Source: an alpha proteobacterium 3107
GTDB lineage: Bacteria > Pseudomonadota > Alphaproteobacteria > Rhodobacterales > Rhodobacteraceae
Direction: 5' to 3'
NCBI GenBank assembly: GCA_001483205.1
Contig: JPPB01000247.1
Span: 1-12,552, forward strand
Length of the DNA: 12,552 nt
Below the pieces are notes generated by a model that was not told where the DNA came from, ran no database searches, and saw nothing but the letters and a program-made list of their open reading frames with translations. Position numbers and translations under genes: made by a program. Positions 1-7,575 of the stretch are shown here, piece after piece. Position 1 is the stretch's first letter; each line of letters opens with the position of its first letter.

Positions 1-1109
1 CGGTGACCGAACTGATCACCGGGGTTGATCTGGTCGAACAGATGATCCGGGTGGCCGCGGGCGAGCGCCTGAGCCTGATGCAAGCCGATGTGAAACACAC
101 CGGATGGGCCATCGAAAGCCGGCTGTATGCCGAAGACCCCTATCGCGGCTTTCTGCCCTCTACCGGTCGGCTGACCCGATACCGCCCCCCGGCGGCAGAG
201 GCGACAGAGACCCGCGTGGTGCGCAACGACACCGGCGTTTACGAAGGCGGCGAGATCAGCGTCCATTACGACCCGATGATCGCCAAACTCTGCGCCTGGG
301 GGCCGACGCGGGCCGAGGCCATCGGGACCATGCGCGTGGCGCTCGACGGTTTCGGGATCGAGGGGATCGGGCATAACCTGCCGTTTCTGAGCGCGGTGAT
401 GGACCACCCGGTGTTTTGCGCGGGCGACATGACCACCGCGTTTATCGCCGAGGAATACCCCGACGGCTTTGAAGGCGTCAGGCCGGATCAGGACACCTTG
501 CGCCGGATTGCGGCCTCTGCCGCCGCCATGCACAGGGTGGCCGAAATTCGCCGCACCCGCATATCCGGGCGGATGGACAACCACGCGCGCAGGGTCGGCG
601 ATGATTGGGTGGTGACGTTGCAGGGCGAGGCGTTCAGCGTTGTCATCAAGGCAGACCCGGACGGCTCTGTCGTCCGTTTCGATGACGGGCAAGAGCACCG
701 GGTCAGCTCTGACTGGGTGCCGGGCGCATCTCTGGCCACGCTGTCGGTGGACGGCTCCCCGCTGGTGCTGAAGGTGGACAGGATCACCGGCGGGTATCGG
801 ATGCGCAGCCGGGGGGCGGACCTGAACGTGCTGGTGCATACGCCCCGTCAGGCAGAACTGGCCGGATACATGCTGGAAAAAGCCGCGCCCGATACATCCC
901 GGATGCTGCTGTGCCCGATGCCGGGGCTGATTGTGCAGATCAATGTGGCCGAGGGCGATGAGGTGCAGGAAGGCCAGGCGCTTTGCACCGTCGAGGCGAT
1001 GAAAATGGAAAACGTCCTGCGGGCCGAGCGCAAGGGCGTCGTTGCGCGCATCTGCGTCGGGGCCGGAAACACCCTGGGCGTTGACGACGTGATCATGGAG
1101 TTTGAATGA
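1..1109 (+). CDS. pccA: Propionyl-CoA carboxylase alpha subunit (biotin carboxylase/biotin carrier), C-terminal part; 5' end outside window
   Basis: The alpha subunit carboxylates its own biotin with ATP and bicarbonate; the beta subunit (PccB) then passes the carboxyl group to propionyl-CoA, giving methylmalonyl-CoA in the cytoplasm. The window opens inside the gene, at the conserved VTELITGVDLV that follows the QVEHP motif of biotin carboxylases, so roughly the first 300 residues are missing; the GTG at base 3 is an internal valine codon. About 368 residues are visible. First comes the biotin carboxylase C-terminal lobe (about 1-125), with ESRLYAEDP, whose Arg40 matches the catalytic arginine known from E. 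coli AccC. Then follows a less conserved linker/BT region (about 130-295). Last is the biotinyl domain (about 300-368), with AMKMEN; Lys334 is the biotinylated residue, 34 residues before the end, as is usual. Methylmalonyl-CoA mutase downstream supports pccA over acetyl- or methylcrotonyl-CoA carboxylase subunits. The TGA stop lies 15 bp before a repeat element. Confidence 0.95.
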   Translation, partial: VTELITGVDLVEQMIRVAAGERLSLMQADVKHTGWAIESRLYAEDPYRGFLPSTGRLTRYRPPAAEATETRVVRNDTGVYEGGEISVHYDPMIAKLCAWGPTRAEAIGTMRVALDGFGIEGIGHNLPFLSAVMDHPVFCAGDMTTAFIAEEYPDGFEGVRPDQDTLRRIAASAAAMHRVAEIRRTRISGRMDNHARRVGDDWVVTLQGEAFSVVIKADPDGSVVRFDDGQEHRVSSDWVPGASLATLSVDGSPLVLKVDRITGGYRMRSRGADLNVLVHTPRQAELAGYMLEKAAPDTSRMLLCPMPGLIVQINVAEGDEVQEGQALCTVEAMKMENVLRAERKGVVARICVGAGNTLGVDDVIMEFE

Positions 1110-1124
1110 GCCGCGCGCCGGATA

Positions 1125-1194
1125 AAGACCTTTGCATATTGGCGCATCGGTCGCCAAACCGCCCCGCCCGGCTGAGCCATTATGCAGAGGTCTT
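1125..1194 (+). repeat. Dispersed 70-bp inverted-repeat element, copy A (complete)
   Basis: The left arm AAGACCTTTGCATATTGGC (1125-1143) and right arm GCCATTATGCAGAGGTCTT (1176-1194) are inverted repeats matching at 17 of 19 positions; one of the two differences would be a G-U wobble in RNA. They enclose a GC-rich 32-bp centre that is not symmetric. The element fills the gap between two convergent genes: pccA stops 15 bp before it and the minus-strand DUF4174 gene stops 25 bp after it. Related copies are at 4064, 8435 and 12522, all in the same orientation. It could be a REP-like element, a miniature transposon (MITE) or a bidirectional terminator. There is no obvious target-site duplication. 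Confidence 0.8.
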
Positions 1195-1219
1195 GGAAAC
1201 GGGGGACGGCGGAACGGCC

Positions 1220-1657
1220 CTACCTGCCCGCAGAGTCGAGCTCTCGCTGCCGAAACGGGGTCTTGTCGATCGAACGGGTGATTTCGCGCGTGTCCCACGG
1301 AAACGGCTTTCTGAGCAGGATCGCGCCGTCCTTGCCGATCAGCACCAGCATGAAACCACGGGGGCGAAATGCCACCCGGATGTCAGAGCGCGCGGCGGGG
1401 TCGGTATCGGTGATGACAACCACATCGCGCTCTGCCAGACGCGCGGGCCGGTCGTGCAGCAGCTCCATCTGGGTGACAAACCGGGGATCGTCCTGCGAAT
1501 CAGCGAACACGACGATCAGCCGGGAACGCCACAGGAAATCCTCGGCCACAACCCCGGTTGCCGGGCGGATGTCAGGAACGGGCGGCTCAGTGGCGGTTGC
1601 GGCGGTCACGCCGGAACCGGCCAGCAGCATGGCAAGCGGTATCGCAATGCGGGTCAT
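1220..1657 (-). CDS. DUF4174 domain protein, predicted secreted/periplasmic
   Basis: A small protein of about 145 residues whose biochemical role is not known. Residues 1-24 look like a signal peptide: MTR, a hydrophobic run IAIPLAMLLAGSGV, then TAATA-TE as a plausible cleavage region; there is no lipobox cysteine. The rest matches the DUF4174 family: LIVVFADSQDDPRF near the start, AERDVVVITD in the middle, GFMLVLIGKDGAILLR, and a C-terminal ID-x-TPFRQREL. The overall pattern recalls a thioredoxin-like fold without CxxC cysteines; that is inference. The ATG at 1657 is preferred because GAGAG precedes it at suitable spacing. ATG codons at 1672 and 1669 and a TTG at 1678 are alternatives, but the TTG overlaps a likely -10 box. 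The gene is convergent with pccA and divergent from scpA, so it interrupts an otherwise co-directional propionate module. Confidence 0.88.
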   Translation of the reverse strand: MTRIAIPLAMLLAGSGVTAATATEPPVPDIRPATGVVAEDFLWRSRLIVVFADSQDDPRFVTQMELLHDRPARLAERDVVVITDTDPAARSDIRVAFRPRGFMLVLIGKDGAILLRKPFPWDTREITRSIDKTPFRQRELDSAGR

Positions 1658-1676
1658 AAAAGCTCTCATCATCCGC

Positions 1677-1704
1677 AATATAGCCGGTTTTCGCCGGTTC
1701 AGAA
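1677..1704 (-). promoter_or_regulatory. Putative promoter for the DUF4174 gene
   Basis: On the minus strand, TATATT (1677-1682) is preceded after 16 bp by TTCTGA (1699-1704). The -10 is good and the -35 is weak. Transcription would begin around 1670, just ahead of the ATG at 1657. The site lies in the roughly 100-bp divergent gap shared with scpA. No comparably good promoter for scpA was seen in this gap, so scpA may be read from upstream. Confidence 0.35.
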
Positions 1705-1758
1705 GGGGATGGCCGAAAAAAGCCGGAACAGGCGCGCGATGACAACGGGACTGACAGA

Positions 1759-3909
1759 ATGACGAAAACGCATGAGGACTGGGCGGCGATGGCGCGGGAA
1801 GAGTTGCGCGACCGGTCGCCCGAGGAACTGGAGTGGGAAACGCTGGAGGGGATTCGCGTCAAACCCCTCTATACCGGGGAGGACGTGACCGGGCTGCCGC
1901 ATATGGGGTCAATACCGGGCGCGCCCCCGTTCACGCGCGGGGTGAAGGCCACCATGTATGCGGGCCGCCCGTGGACAATCCGCCAGTATGCCGGGTTTTC
2001 AACGGCAGAGGAATCGAACGCCTTCTACCGCAGGAATCTCGCCGCCGGTCAGCAGGGGGTATCGGTGGCCTTTGATCTCGCCACCCACCGGGGCTATGAC
2101 AGCGACCACCCGCGGGTTGTCGGCGATGTCGGCAAGGCGGGCGTGGCAATCGATTCGGTCGAGGATATGAAAATCCTCTTTGACGGCATTCCGCTCGACA
2201 AGGTGTCGGTGTCGATGACCATGAACGGGGCGGTGATCCCGACGCTGGCGAATTTCATCGTTGCGGGCGAAGAGCAGGGGGTGGCGCGCGCGCGGCTTTC
2301 CGGCACCATTCAGAACGACATTCTGAAAGAGTTCATGGTGCGCAACACCTATGTCTATCCGCCGGAGCCGTCGATGCGGATTGTCTCGGACATCATCGCT
2401 TATACGGCGGATGAGATGCCGAAATTCAACTCTGTCTCGATTTCCGGCTATCACATGCAGGAGGCAGGCGCGAATCTGGTCCAGGAGCTGGCCTATACCC
2501 TGGCCGACGGGCGCGAATATGTGCGCACGGCCATCCGCGCTGGCCTTGATGTGGACCGGTTCGCCGGGCGGCTCAGCTTTTTCTTCGCCATCGGCATGAA
2601 TTTCTTTATGGAGGCGGCAAAGCTCCGGGCGGCGCGGTTCCTGTGGCACCGGGTGATGAGCGAGTTTGCCCCGAAAAACCCGCGCTCAATGATGCTGCGC
2701 ACCCATTGCCAGACCTCGGGCGTGTCGTTGCAGGAACAAGACCCCTATAACAATGTCGTGCGCACCGCTTATGAGGCGATGGCGGCGGCCCTGGGCGGCA
2801 CCCAATCGCTGCACACCAATGCGCTTGACGAGGCGATTGCCCTGCCCACGGATTTCTCTGCCCGGATTGCGCGGAACACCCAACTGATCCTGCAAGAGGA
2901 AACCGGCATCGCCCGGGTCGTTGATCCGCTGGCGGGGTCTTATTATGTCGAAAGGCTGACCCATGAGCTGGCCGAAAAAGCCTGGGCGCTGATGGAAGAG
3001 GTCGAACAGATGGGCGGGATGACCAGGGCGGTGGCCTCTGGTCTGCCCAAGCTCAGGATCGAGGAAAGCGCCGCCCGGCGTCAGGCGATGATCGACCGGG
3101 GGCAGGAGGTTGTCGTCGGCGTCAACAAATATCAGCCGCAGGTGCGGGATGAGATCGACATTCTGGATGTGGACAATATGGCGGTGCGCGAGGCACAGAT
3201 TGCCCGGCTTGAGCAGGTGCGCGCGACGCGGGATCAGGCCGCTTGTGATGCGGCGCTGGAGGGGCTGACCCGGCGCTGTCGTGAGGGCGGTAACCTGCTG
3301 GAGGCAGCGGTGGAGGCCGCCCGCGCCCGCGCCTCTGTCGGAGAGATCAGCATGGCGATGGAAAAGGTGTTCGGGCGCCACCGGGCCGAGGTGAAGACAC
3401 TGGCGGGGGTCTATGGCGCGGCCTATGAGGGCGATGAGGATTTTGCCGCGATCCGCAGGTCGGTCGGGGCATTCGCCAGCGCCGAGGGCCGCCGCCCGCG
3501 TATGCTGGTGGTCAAAATGGGGCAGGACGGCCATGACCGGGGGGCCAAGGTGATTGCCACCGCCTTTGCCGATATTGGTTTTGACGTGGATGTCGGGCCG
3601 CTGTTTCAGACCCCGGAAGAGGCCGCGCAGGACGCCGTTGACAATGATGTGCATGTGGTCGGGGTTTCGACACAGGCCGCCGGGCACAAGACGCTTGCGC
3701 CCAAATTGATCGAGGCGCTGAGAGCGCAGGGCGCAGAGGACATCATCGTGATCTGTGGCGGAGTGATTCCCCGGCAGGATCACGATTTTCTGCATCAGGC
3801 GGGGGTCAGGGCGATTTTCGGCCCCGGCGCGAATATCCCCGACGCGGCGCGGGACATTCTGGCGCTGATCCGCGAGGTGCGGGGGCGGGGTGACGCCGCT
3901 GGCGGCTGA
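1759..3909 (+). CDS. scpA: Methylmalonyl-CoA mutase, adenosylcobalamin-dependent
   Basis: Isomerises (R)-methylmalonyl-CoA to succinyl-CoA by a radical mechanism using adenosylcobalamin, the last step of propionyl-CoA assimilation and a step of the ethylmalonyl-CoA route in Rhodobacterales. At 716 residues it has the size of homodimeric, single-polypeptide mutases such as E. coli ScpA (714). The N-terminal two thirds form the substrate-binding barrel, with [22 protein letters not shown] (about 65-87, split here only by memory of the motif), [17 protein letters not shown] and [13 protein letters not shown]. The C-terminal domain (about 575-705) binds B12: MGQDGHDRG holds the DxHxxG signature with His592 as the lower cobalt ligand, and GVSTQAAGH and ICGGVIP complete the Rossmann-like pattern. 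The ATG overlaps the stop of an open frame on the same strand (ATGA), and a GGGA lies about 8 bases ahead. pccA upstream makes its direct substrate after epimerisation. Also called mcm or mutA/bhbA. Confidence 0.97.
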   Translation: MTKTHEDWAAMAREELRDRSPEELEWETLEGIRVKPLYTGEDVTGLPHMGSIPGAPPFTRGVKATMYAGRPWTIRQYAGFSTAEESNAFYRRNLAAGQQGVSVAFDLATHRGYDSDHPRVVGDVGKAGVAIDSVEDMKILFDGIPLDKVSVSMTMNGAVIPTLANFIVAGEEQGVARARLSGTIQNDILKEFMVRNTYVYPPEPSMRIVSDIIAYTADEMPKFNSVSISGYHMQEAGANLVQELAYTLADGREYVRTAIRAGLDVDRFAGRLSFFFAIGMNFFMEAAKLRAARFLWHRVMSEFAPKNPRSMMLRTHCQTSGVSLQEQDPYNNVVRTAYEAMAAALGGTQSLHTNALDEAIALPTDFSARIARNTQLILQEETGIARVVDPLAGSYYVERLTHELAEKAWALMEEVEQMGGMTRAVASGLPKLRIEESAARRQAMIDRGQEVVVGVNKYQPQVRDEIDILDVDNMAVREAQIARLEQVRATRDQAACDAALEGLTRRCREGGNLLEAAVEAARARASVGEISMAMEKVFGRHRAEVKTLAGVYGAAYEGDEDFAAIRRSVGAFASAEGRRPRMLVVKMGQDGHDRGAKVIATAFADIGFDVDVGPLFQTPEEAAQDAVDNDVHVVGVSTQAAGHKTLAPKLIEALRAQGAEDIIVICGGVIPRQDHDFLHQAGVRAIFGPGANIPDAARDILALIREVRGRGDAAGG

Positions 3910-3937
3910 GGCCCGGCGGGAACGGGGGGGCGCGCCG

Positions 3938-3960
3938 CCCACCCCATTGAGGGGTGAGGC
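3938..3960. terminator. Hairpin 1 downstream of scpA, possible terminator
   Basis: CACCCC (3940-3945), loop ATTGA, GGGGTG (3951-3956) form a perfect 6-bp stem; with a one-base bulge it extends through GCC/GGC. It starts 28 bp after the scpA stop. No run of T follows, so a classical Rho-independent terminator is not shown. Confidence 0.35.
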
Positions 3961-3968
3961 CCGTCTTG

Positions 3969-3991
3969 GAAACGGTCCGGTGGACCGTTTC
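3969..3991. repeat. Hairpin 2 downstream of scpA, perfect 10-bp stem
   Basis: GAAACGGTCC (3969-3978) and GGACCGTTTC (3982-3991) are exact inverted repeats around a 3-base loop, GGT. It is one of the strongest stems in the window and lies in the non-coding gap between scpA and typA. It lacks a T-tract. It may help end scpA transcription or stabilise its 3' end, or be part of an intergenic mosaic repeat. Confidence 0.6.
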
Positions 3992-4021
3992 AGGGCCGAA
4001 CGGGCGGATCCCCAAGGCGCG

Positions 4022-4041
4022 GCCCGGTCTTACGACCGGGC
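4022..4041. repeat. Hairpin 3 between scpA and typA; its core recurs at 7161
   Basis: GCCCGGTC (4022-4029), loop TTAC, GACCGGGC (4034-4041): an exact 8-bp stem with a 4-base loop. The 18-base string GGTCTTACGACCGGGCGG (4026-4043) recurs at 7161-7178 with a single difference, so the hairpin core seems to be a dispersed element rather than a one-off. Confidence 0.55.
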
Positions 4042-4063
4042 GGCATCAGGGCAGGGGTTTGGA

Positions 4064-4113
4064 AAGACCTCTGCATAATGGCGCATTGACGGCCAACCTG
4101 CCCCGCCCGGCGG
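4064..4113 (+). repeat. Dispersed inverted-repeat element, copy B (right arm lost)
   Basis: The 50 bases match copy A (from 1125) at 41 positions without gaps, starting with the consensus arm AAGACCTCTGCATAATGGC and running through the GC-rich centre to CCCCGCCCGG. The right arm expected around 4115-4133 is not recognisable; GCCCAAGCAG there could be its decayed remnant. The copy sits between scpA and typA, just after the three hairpins. Confidence 0.7.
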
Positions 4114-4311
4114 AACTGCCCAAGCAGCGCCCGCCCCGCCCCATGGCGGGCGCTTCGCTTCCGCCGGGCCGGGCGCTGCCCTCACCGTTCTTGTGAAACC
4201 CGTCAACCATAACCGTGCCGGACCCGGACATCACGCAGTGGCCTCTTCAGGGCTGGCCTTTTGCCCGCCCGCACGATAGGGCGGCGGCGAAATTCACCAA
4301 AAGGCCCCCCG

Positions 4312-6144
4312 ATGCACCTGCGCAATATCGCGATTATCGCCCATGTGGACCACGGCAAGACCACTCTGGTTGATGCGCTCCTGAAACAATCAGGCGCGTT
4401 TCGGGAAAACCAGGCCGTGGCAGACCGCGCGCTCGATTCCAACGATCTGGAACGCGAACGCGGGATCACGATTCTGGCCAAATGCGCCAGTGTCGAGTGG
4501 CAGGGCACCCGCATCAACATCGTCGATACGCCGGGGCACGCTGATTTCGGCGGCGAGGTCGAGCGGATTCTCGGCATGGTTGATGGCGTGGTTCTGCTGG
4601 TCGATGCCGCCGAAGGGCCGATGCCGCAAACCAAGTTCGTCACTTCCAAGGCGCTGGCGCTCGGCCTCAGACCGATCGTGGTGCTGAACAAGGCCGACAG
4701 GCCGGATGCCGACCCTGACCGCGCGCTCAATGAGTGTTTCGACCTGTTCGCCGATCTGGGGGCTGATGAGGATCAACTGGATTTTCCCGCCCTCTATGCT
4801 TCTGGCCGCGCCGGTTGGGCGGATGCGGACCCCGACGGGCCGCGCCGCGACCTCTCGGCCCTGTTCGACCTGATCCTGCACCATGTGCCCGCGCCCGCGC
4901 AGGCGGCCCATGGCGACGGGCCGTTCCGGATGCTGGCGACGATCCTCGGTGCCGACCCTTTCATCGGGCGCACCCTGACCGGGCGCATCGAAAGCGGGGC
5001 TGTGAAAACCGGCGAGACGCTCCGGGCGCTGTCCCGCGACGGCGCGCTGATCGAGACCTTTCGCGTCACCCGGATTTTCGGCTTTCGGGGTCTCGCGCGA
5101 CAACCGGTTGAGACCGCTCTGGCAGGCGATATTGTCAGCCTTGCCGGGATGTCCGGGGCAACGGTGGCGGATTCTCTGGTCGCCCCGGCGGTGACGGCCC
5201 CCCTGCCTGCGCGCCCGATTGACCCGCCCACCATCACCGTGACCTTTGGCATCAATGACAGCCCGCTTGCCGGGCGCGACGGGGCGAAGCTCCAGTCCCG
5301 GGTGATCCGGGAGCGGCTGATGAGAGAGGCCGAGGCGAATGTCGCCATCCGGGTCACGGATGCGCCGGGTGGCGAGGCGTTCGAGGTCGCCGGGCGGGGC
5401 GAGTTGCAGATGGGGGTTCTGATCGAGAACATGCGGCGCGAGGGGTTTGAGCTGTCGATTTCCCGCCCGCGGGTGGTGTTGCGGCAGGAAAACGGGCAAA
5501 CGCTTGAGCCGGTCGAAGACATCACCATTGATGTCGATGATGCCTATTCCGGCGTGGTGATCGAAAAGCTGACCGGGGCGCGCAAGGGCGAGCTGACCGG
5601 GATGCGGCAGGCGGGCGGCGGCAAGACCCGGATCACCGCACTGGTGCCGTCGCGGGGGCTGATCGGCTATCACGGCGAGTTTCTGACCGATACCCGCGGC
5701 ACGGGGGTGCTGAACCGGATTTTTCACGGCTGGGTGCCGCATAAGGGTGCGATCCCGCGCAGGCGCGCAGGGGTGCTGATCTCGACGGAAAACGGCGCCG
5801 CGGTCGGTTATGCGCTGTGGAACCTTGAAGAGCGGGGGCGGCTGTTTATCGGCGCGCAGGAACCGGTTTACGAAGGCATGATCATCGGCGAGCACAGCCG
5901 AGAGAATGATCTGGAGGTGAACCCCCTGAAGGGGCGAAAGCTGACCAATGTGCGCGCCGCCGGTAAGGATGATGCGGTGGTGCTGACGCCGCCGGTGCGG
6001 TTGCGGCTGGAAGAGGCGATTGCCTATATCGACGATGATGAGCTGGTCGAGGTGACGCCCCGCGCGCTCAGGCTGCGCAAGCGCCACCTGGACCCCCATG
6101 AGCGCAAGAGGATGGCCAGGGGCGGGCAGAGCGTGACGGTTTGA
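4312..6144 (+). CDS. typA: Translational GTPase TypA/BipA
   Basis: A ribosome-binding GTPase of the EF-G-like family that helps 50S assembly and growth under cold or other stress. The protein has 610 residues, close to the 607 of E. coli BipA. GTPase motifs are intact: G1 AHVDHGKT (10-17), G2 RGIT with Thr53, G3 DTPGH (72-76), G4 NKAD (126-129). After the G domain come the beta-barrel domain II (about 205-300), the two EF-G-like domains, and the TypA-specific C-terminal region with [20 protein letters not shown] and a basic tail. An in-frame start at 4261 would add 17 residues, but ATG 4312 gives the typical [19 protein letters not shown] beginning and has AAAAGG ahead. It is transcribed alone, with hairpin-rich DNA before it and a terminator hairpin about 75 bp after it. 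Confidence 0.97.
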   Translation: MHLRNIAIIAHVDHGKTTLVDALLKQSGAFRENQAVADRALDSNDLERERGITILAKCASVEWQGTRINIVDTPGHADFGGEVERILGMVDGVVLLVDAAEGPMPQTKFVTSKALALGLRPIVVLNKADRPDADPDRALNECFDLFADLGADEDQLDFPALYASGRAGWADADPDGPRRDLSALFDLILHHVPAPAQAAHGDGPFRMLATILGADPFIGRTLTGRIESGAVKTGETLRALSRDGALIETFRVTRIFGFRGLARQPVETALAGDIVSLAGMSGATVADSLVAPAVTAPLPARPIDPPTITVTFGINDSPLAGRDGAKLQSRVIRERLMREAEANVAIRVTDAPGGEAFEVAGRGELQMGVLIENMRREGFELSISRPRVVLRQENGQTLEPVEDITIDVDDAYSGVVIEKLTGARKGELTGMRQAGGGKTRITALVPSRGLIGYHGEFLTDTRGTGVLNRIFHGWVPHKGAIPRRRAGVLISTENGAAVGYALWNLEERGRLFIGAQEPVYEGMIIGEHSRENDLEVNPLKGRKLTNVRAAGKDDAVVLTPPVRLRLEEAIAYIDDDELVEVTPRALRLRKRHLDPHERKRMARGGQSVTV

Positions 6145-6220
6145 TAAGGTCTCGTAAAGCTGCGCTGTTTCGCCGGATTTTACTTGTCAGGCAACATACG
6201 GATCATTTAGCCTGAAAACG

Positions 6221-6247
6221 AAAAGGCGCCCGTATAGAGCGCCTTTT
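6221..6247 (+). terminator. Rho-independent terminator of typA
   Basis: AAAAGGCGC (6221-6229) and GCGCCTTTT (6239-6247) are perfect 9-bp inverted repeats around a 9-base loop. The descending arm ends in TTTT, and the matching AAAA on the other side makes it usable in both directions. It lies 77 bp after the typA stop and about 90 bp before the Abi-like gene. Confidence 0.8.
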
Positions 6248-6336
6248 CCCTGAAGCCGGGGATCCGTGCCAAGGCACTGCCGATCATAGTCCCGACTTTT
6301 CGTCTATCAAGATAGGGAGTTCTGGGCTGATCGTCA
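6248..6336 (+). promoter_or_regulatory. Structured leader of the Abi-like gene
   Basis: Two small hairpins with the same loop are seen: GTGC-CAAG-GCAC (6266-6277) and CTAT-CAAG-ATAG (6304-6315). A longer pairing, CCCGACT (6291-6297) with AGTTCTGGG (6318-6326, two bases bulged), encloses the second one. The only Shine-Dalgarno-like string, AGGGAG (6314-6319), is 17 bases from the ATG and lies inside this fold, so translation may be restrained. Upstream, TTGTCA (6184-6189) followed after 17 bp by TTAGCC is a weak promoter candidate. Whether a separate small RNA is made is unknown. Confidence 0.3.
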
Positions 6337-7146
6337 ATGGATAAAAAAACTGCCAAGAAACTGGTGGCATTCCTGTCTCGCGAACGATTGCAGGCGCTGA
6401 TCAACCTTACAGGCTCTGAGGCTGCCGCTATTGAGCTGCACCAGAAAACCCTGTGTGTGGGCTGTGAATTGATGAAGGTCATTGCCACCATAGAGATCGC
6501 GCTCCGCAACATTGTCGTGGCAAACCTAAGTCAGCATTTCAAAGCTGCGGGCTGGCTTCAGAATCCATCAACAAGGCGTAACCTGAAACAACCCGAGCAA
6601 ACCAGTATCACGCAGGCGATCAGTCAGGCCAGACGGGCAGTGTATGCAAAGCTGAGCCGGACCGAGAAAGCAGCTTTGGATAGGCAAGCATTTCCTCGCG
6701 GTCTTCCTACGGGAATAAGCCACCGTGACAGGGTGAAAGAGCGACAGGGCAAAATCATTGTGAGTGATGGAAAAGTCGTTGCGGAATTGACGCTGAATTT
6801 CTGGAAGCGGCTCTATGGTCCAAGGTATGAGCATACACTATGGCGACCCACCCTGAAGCGCACCTTCCCCAACCCGAAAATCAAACGCAGCCAGGTCGCA
6901 ACCCAACTGGAAACCATATATCAAAGCCGAAATCGCTTGGCCCACCATGAGCCGGTATTGCATGATCGTTTCACCAGAACCATCAAGGCCATCGAATTTG
7001 TCGCCCATGAGCTCGGCACGCACCCCGACACAGGCGACACGCCCCTTAGCCGACTGCTGCGGGATGAAATTGACCGTGCCTCCGGTTCCGGCAAAGGCCT
7101 GTCGGAACATCTTCGCGCTTTTGGACGCCAGGAACGGCAAAAGTAG
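6337..7146 (+). CDS. Abi-like protein with HEPN-type RxxxxH motif, putative abortive-infection RNase
   Basis: 269 residues, cytoplasmic, resembling the Abi-like (AbiD/AbiF-related) group found in phage defence and as growth-arresting toxins; the activity here is inferred. Family marks are IEIALRN (52-58), ELTLNFWKRLYG with TLWRPTLKRTFP (150-178) and, most telling, RNRLAHHEP (198-206). In that motif Arg198-x4-His203 fits the RxxxxH signature of HEPN ribonucleases. No signal peptide or membrane segment is seen. The coding DNA is near 50% GC in many stretches, with AAA, ATT and TTT codons that flanking genes avoid, which suggests horizontal transfer. An in-frame TGA at 6328 excludes a longer start, and the ribosome binding site is poor. 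It stands alone between a terminator and the J-domain gene, and no protein antitoxin is adjacent. It may have been annotated elsewhere simply as 'Abi family protein'. Confidence 0.8.
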   Translation: MDKKTAKKLVAFLSRERLQALINLTGSEAAAIELHQKTLCVGCELMKVIATIEIALRNIVVANLSQHFKAAGWLQNPSTRRNLKQPEQTSITQAISQARRAVYAKLSRTEKAALDRQAFPRGLPTGISHRDRVKERQGKIIVSDGKVVAELTLNFWKRLYGPRYEHTLWRPTLKRTFPNPKIKRSQVATQLETIYQSRNRLAHHEPVLHDRFTRTIKAIEFVAHELGTHPDTGDTPLSRLLRDEIDRASGSGKGLSEHLRAFGRQERQK

Positions 7147-7575
7147 AGAGGGCATCCAAGGGTCTTGCGACCGGGCGGGAGTGTTCCGCACCCCCGCACA
7201 ATACCCGGCATGGCCGGTCAAAGTTGCCGCCCCCCTCTGACAATCCAAAAATAATCCATAATGATTTCAACGCCCTGCAAAAAATCCGCCAAATTGCGAA
7301 ATTTTGACGCAAACCTGCCCAAATCCCCGGTATCAATGGCCTCAGAGCTTACGATTATCCGCCGCTAACCGGCGGGGCCGAAAGAAAATGGTGTCGTGAT
7401 GAGTATCGCGTTTTCTGCAACGAAACAGCCTGAAAGCGGCCCGGCGTCTGCCTGTCGCGCGGGGCTGACAGCTTTTCCCTTCCGTCTGAAAATCCGCTCT
7501 CGTCACCGCTTCGGGCGGCGATGACCTGTTCCCGTATCCCGTAACCTGTTTACACAGACCAAGGACACCCCACCG
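7147..7575. other. Non-coding gap between the Abi-like and J-domain genes (about 430 bp)
   Basis: After the repeat at 7161, bases 7230-7320 are clearly AT-richer than most of the window. They hold a partial palindrome, TTGCG (7294-7298) with CGCAA (7308-7312), that could be a regulator site or part of a promoter region. CCGCCG (7359-7364) and CGGCGG (7370-7375) form a 6-bp hairpin with a 5-base loop. A 41-codon frame from ATG 7399 ends at 7524, but nothing supports it as a gene. AAGGA at 7561 is the ribosome binding site of the next gene. Confidence 0.5.
7161..7178 (+). repeat. Second copy of the GGTCTTRCGACCGGGCGG element
   Basis: Seventeen of 18 bases match 4026-4043. The stem is shorter here (GGTC/GACC around TTGC). 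It follows the stop of the Abi-like gene by 15 bp, so like the first copy it sits just downstream of a gene. Confidence 0.45.

Larger units (their letters stand above)
3910..4311. other. Non-coding gap between scpA and typA (about 400 bp)
   Basis: No credible gene is seen. The first half carries three hairpins and repeat copy B. The stretch 4114-4200 is very GC-rich. Further on, CCGCCC (4265-4270) and GGGCGG (4279-4284) can pair as a 6-bp stem in the typA leader. The AAAAGG ahead of the typA ATG is its ribosome binding site. No convincing -35/-10 pair was found for typA, although its promoter must lie here if scpA is terminated by the hairpins. Confidence 0.6.

Noticed and set aside
2686..3942. 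Minus-strand open frame of 418 codons opposite scpA
   Set aside because: Antisense shadow of the mutase gene; composition is typical of a non-coding frame and no motif is seen.
4390..6099. Long minus-strand open frame (569 codons) inside typA
   Set aside because: It lies wholly opposite typA, whose GTPase motifs are intact; the translation is rich in Arg, His and Pro and shows no family pattern. Long antisense frames are common in GC-rich genes.
7399..7524. Possible 41-codon peptide gene upstream of the J-domain gene
   Set aside because: No convincing ribosome binding site and no hydrophobic or known leader-peptide pattern; short frames of this size occur by chance.
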